Shown: piece by piece, positions 6,038 through 6,926 of the stretch
Numbering within the stretch: the stretch's first letter is position 1
How the letters are laid out: each line of letters opens with the position of its first letter
Source: Aquifex aeolicus
Lineage (GTDB): Bacteria > Aquificota > Aquificia > Aquificales > Aquificaceae
DNA: 6,926 nt
NCBI GenBank assembly: GCA_015661465.1
Contig: DQVZ01000228.1
Location: 1 to 6,926 of the forward strand
Direction: 5' to 3'
The notes under the pieces: model-generated
The model's input: only the letters and a program-made list of their open reading frames with translations
Told to the model about the DNA's origin: nothing
Databases searched by the model: none
Translations under genes and position numbers: made by a program

Positions 6038-6639
6038 AAAAAGAGAAAATCGTGGTTTTATTCAGCGGAGGAGTGGAAAGTACAGCTCTTCTGATTCACT
6101 ATGCCTCTAAAAACAATATACTCTATCCACTCTATGTGAGATTCGGTTACTCATGGGAAAGTGAAGAACTCAGGAGAGCTAAAAATGTGGTTTTTTACCT
6201 TAAAAAGTCCGTAAAAAATCTCCGTAATCTGGCAATAGTAAAGATAAAATCCCCCCCTAAGAGACTCAAAGGGTTCCCTTCTACGGAAAAAGAACTGGAA
6301 ATTCCTATGAGGAATTTATTACTCTGTACTCATGCAGCAATTTACGGTTATAGGAAAGGAATATTCCGTTGCGCTATAGGAAGCCTTGGTATGTATCCCT
6401 TCCCGGACAACAAAAGGGAGTATTTCGACAAACTTGAGGAGTTAATCTCCAAGGGATTGAATAAAACTTTTACAATAGAAACTCCCTTCTTTGGTATGAG
6501 AAAAGAAGAAATTATTCGTTTATACGGAAACCTTATGCCTCTCAATCTCACTTTTTCCTGTATAAAACCTATAAAGGGGAAACCTTGCGGAAAATGTATA
6601 AAGTGTAGAGAAAAGGAAGAAGCTCTCAGATTGCTTTAG
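6034..6639 (+). CDS. QueC-like PP-loop ATPase (7-cyano-7-deazaguanine synthase family)
   Basis: The 201-residue protein belongs to the PP-loop ATP pyrophosphatases nearest QueC, which converts 7-carboxy-7-deazaguanine to preQ0 for queuosine synthesis. Visible motifs are the PP-loop SGGVES (11-16), PLYVRFGYSWESEEL (32-46), IPMRN (90-94), GSLGMYPFPDNKREYF (116-131), IETPFFGMRKEEI (148-160) and a zinc-type set SC176...C185GKC188IKC191. It departs from textbook QueC: the PP-loop is SGGxES and not SGGxDS, and PFPDNKREYF replaces YPDCRPEF, so the Cys is absent. The whole pattern resembles a divergent QueC-like subfamily that I recall with V-R-x-G...WE and PFPD motifs, whose substrate I cannot state. 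It overlaps mreC by ATGA and ends 14 bp inside the convergent DUF465 gene. The fold is clear, but preQ0 synthesis is only one option, so I give no gene symbol. Confidence 0.88.
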   Translation: MKKEKIVVLFSGGVESTALLIHYASKNNILYPLYVRFGYSWESEELRRAKNVVFYLKKSVKNLRNLAIVKIKSPPKRLKGFPSTEKELEIPMRNLLLCTHAAIYGYRKGIFRCAIGSLGMYPFPDNKREYFDKLEELISKGLNKTFTIETPFFGMRKEEIIRLYGNLMPLNLTFSCIKPIKGKPCGKCIKCREKEEALRLL

Positions 6640-6853
6640 TTTTTATATATTCTTGAATTTTTTGTTCCATTAAGTCCTTATAGTAGAGTTTTTCCTTTTT
6701 AAGCTTTTCTATTTCCAGTTCAAGGTCATGGGTCATAGGATGATGTTTTTCAAGCTTTTTTATTCTTTTGTCAAGTTCCTCGTGTTTATCTTTAAATTCT
6801 TTGAATTGAGAATCCCTCTGGTACAACTCTTGAATAATTTGTTCCCTATCCAT
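6626..6853 (-). CDS. small DUF465/YdcH-type coiled-coil protein
   Basis: A 75-residue helical hairpin with the DUF465 (YdcH-like) pattern: FKEFKDKHEELDKRI (17-31) with the conserved Phe, His24 and Leu-Asp, a short turn at HHPMTHD (37-43), then LEIEKLKKEKLYYKDLM (46-62), matching the family's LKKEKLxLKDE signature. Members are widespread small proteins of 60-80 residues without a settled function. It has many charged residues and no membrane segment or signal. The start is fixed by an excellent Shine-Dalgarno (GGAGGTG, 6865-6859). Its last 14 bp overlap the end of the QueC-like gene on the opposite strand. The same frame stays open upstream to the window edge, but without an alternative ATG or family-like sequence, so I keep this start. 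Confidence 0.85.
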   Translation of the reverse strand: MDREQIIQELYQRDSQFKEFKDKHEELDKRIKKLEKHHPMTHDLELEIEKLKKEKLYYKDLMEQKIQEYIKTKAI

Positions 6854-6858
6854 ATAAG

Positions 6859-6865
6859 CACCTCC
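6859..6865 (-). promoter_or_regulatory. strong Shine-Dalgarno GGAGGTG
   Basis: On the minus strand AAAGGGAGGTG lies 5 nt before the ATG at 6853. It is the closest match to the anti-Shine-Dalgarno consensus in the window and decides the start of the DUF465 gene. Confidence 0.75.
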
Positions 6866-6926
6866 CTTTACTATTAAATTAATTCCTTCCCTCCAGAATT
6901 CATAATTGCCGCCCCTATGGGCTACC
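6866..6926. other. window end without an assigned gene
   Basis: The segment upstream of the DUF465 gene is AT-rich next to the Shine-Dalgarno, then GC-rich at 6904-6926, where GCCC-CTAT-GGGC could form a 4-bp stem. Minus-strand TTTAAT, about 10 nt before the Shine-Dalgarno, is a possible -10 with no clear -35. On the + strand a frame after a TAA reads INSFPPEFIIAAPMGY to the edge, with no good start. I see no gene I can support. Confidence 0.3.

Noticed and set aside
6348..6551. Minus-strand open frame of 67 codons inside the QueC-like gene
   Set aside because: It is antisense to conserved PP-loop family motifs and has no Shine-Dalgarno or recognisable sequence.
6854..6925. N-terminal extension of the DUF465 protein through the open frame upstream
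   Set aside because: The extension has no ATG, the near-perfect Shine-Dalgarno sits at the internal ATG, and the family starts about where the chosen start lies.
6858..6926. Start of a further + strand gene (INSFPPEFIIAAPMGY)
   Set aside because: The frame follows a TAA with no ATG/GTG/TTG near its beginning and no Shine-Dalgarno before the ATG at the edge; too short to support.
1..6926. CRISPR array, insertion sequence, tRNA or rRNA genes, toxin-antitoxin pair
   Set aside because: No repeated spaced units, transposase, terminal inverted repeats, cloverleaf or conserved rRNA segments were seen; the small basic protein stands alone without a partner in an operon.

Overview
The window is a very compact stretch of a bacterial chromosome. 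The base composition is AT-rich, the proteins are rich in Lys, Glu and Ile, Arg is often AGA/AGG and Ile often ATA, and there is almost no intergenic DNA. Together with the style of the SpoT, MreB and TsaE sequences this suggests a thermophile of the Aquificales type, close to Aquifex. That placement is an inference from recognition, not a search. I see eleven coding regions, one cut by the left edge, and no RNA gene, insertion sequence, CRISPR array or phage element.

Layout. At 1-105 a membrane protein on the + strand ends. It converges on a two-gene minus-strand unit (1025 to 97): a 79-residue helical protein of unknown function, then an alpha/beta-hydrolase. Next come two single uncharacterised genes, a small very basic protein (+, 1043-1264) and a 144-residue protein (-, 1233-1667), whose 3' ends overlap by 32 bp. 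Then come tsaE (+, 1686-2087), whose product works in tRNA t6A synthesis, and spoT (-, 2088-4184), a complete bifunctional ppGpp synthetase/hydrolase. Their stop codons abut. Divergent from spoT is mreB-mreC (+, 4221-6037), the bacterial actin and its membrane partner. A QueC-like PP-loop ATPase (6034-6639) follows, where mreD would usually lie. Both junctions in this three-gene unit are 4-bp ATGA overlaps, so it is very likely one translationally coupled operon. A small DUF465-type coiled-coil protein (-, 6626-6853) converges on its end. The last 73 bases hold that gene's strong Shine-Dalgarno and otherwise nothing I can assign.

The strand alternates at almost every gene. Three divergent gaps are only 17, 18 and 36 bp long. 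The first two share the 9-mer TTTAAGATT and the third has TTTAAGTTT. In each, a TATAAT-like hexamer sits 7-9 nt before the minus-strand ATG with no Shine-Dalgarno, as expected for leaderless or nearly leaderless transcripts. Genes inside operons, and mreB and the DUF465 gene, instead have a Shine-Dalgarno or an ATGA overlap. This split between two kinds of start, the QueC-like gene in the mreBC operon, and the unassigned small genes are the points most worth following up. I found no convincing new multi-gene system.
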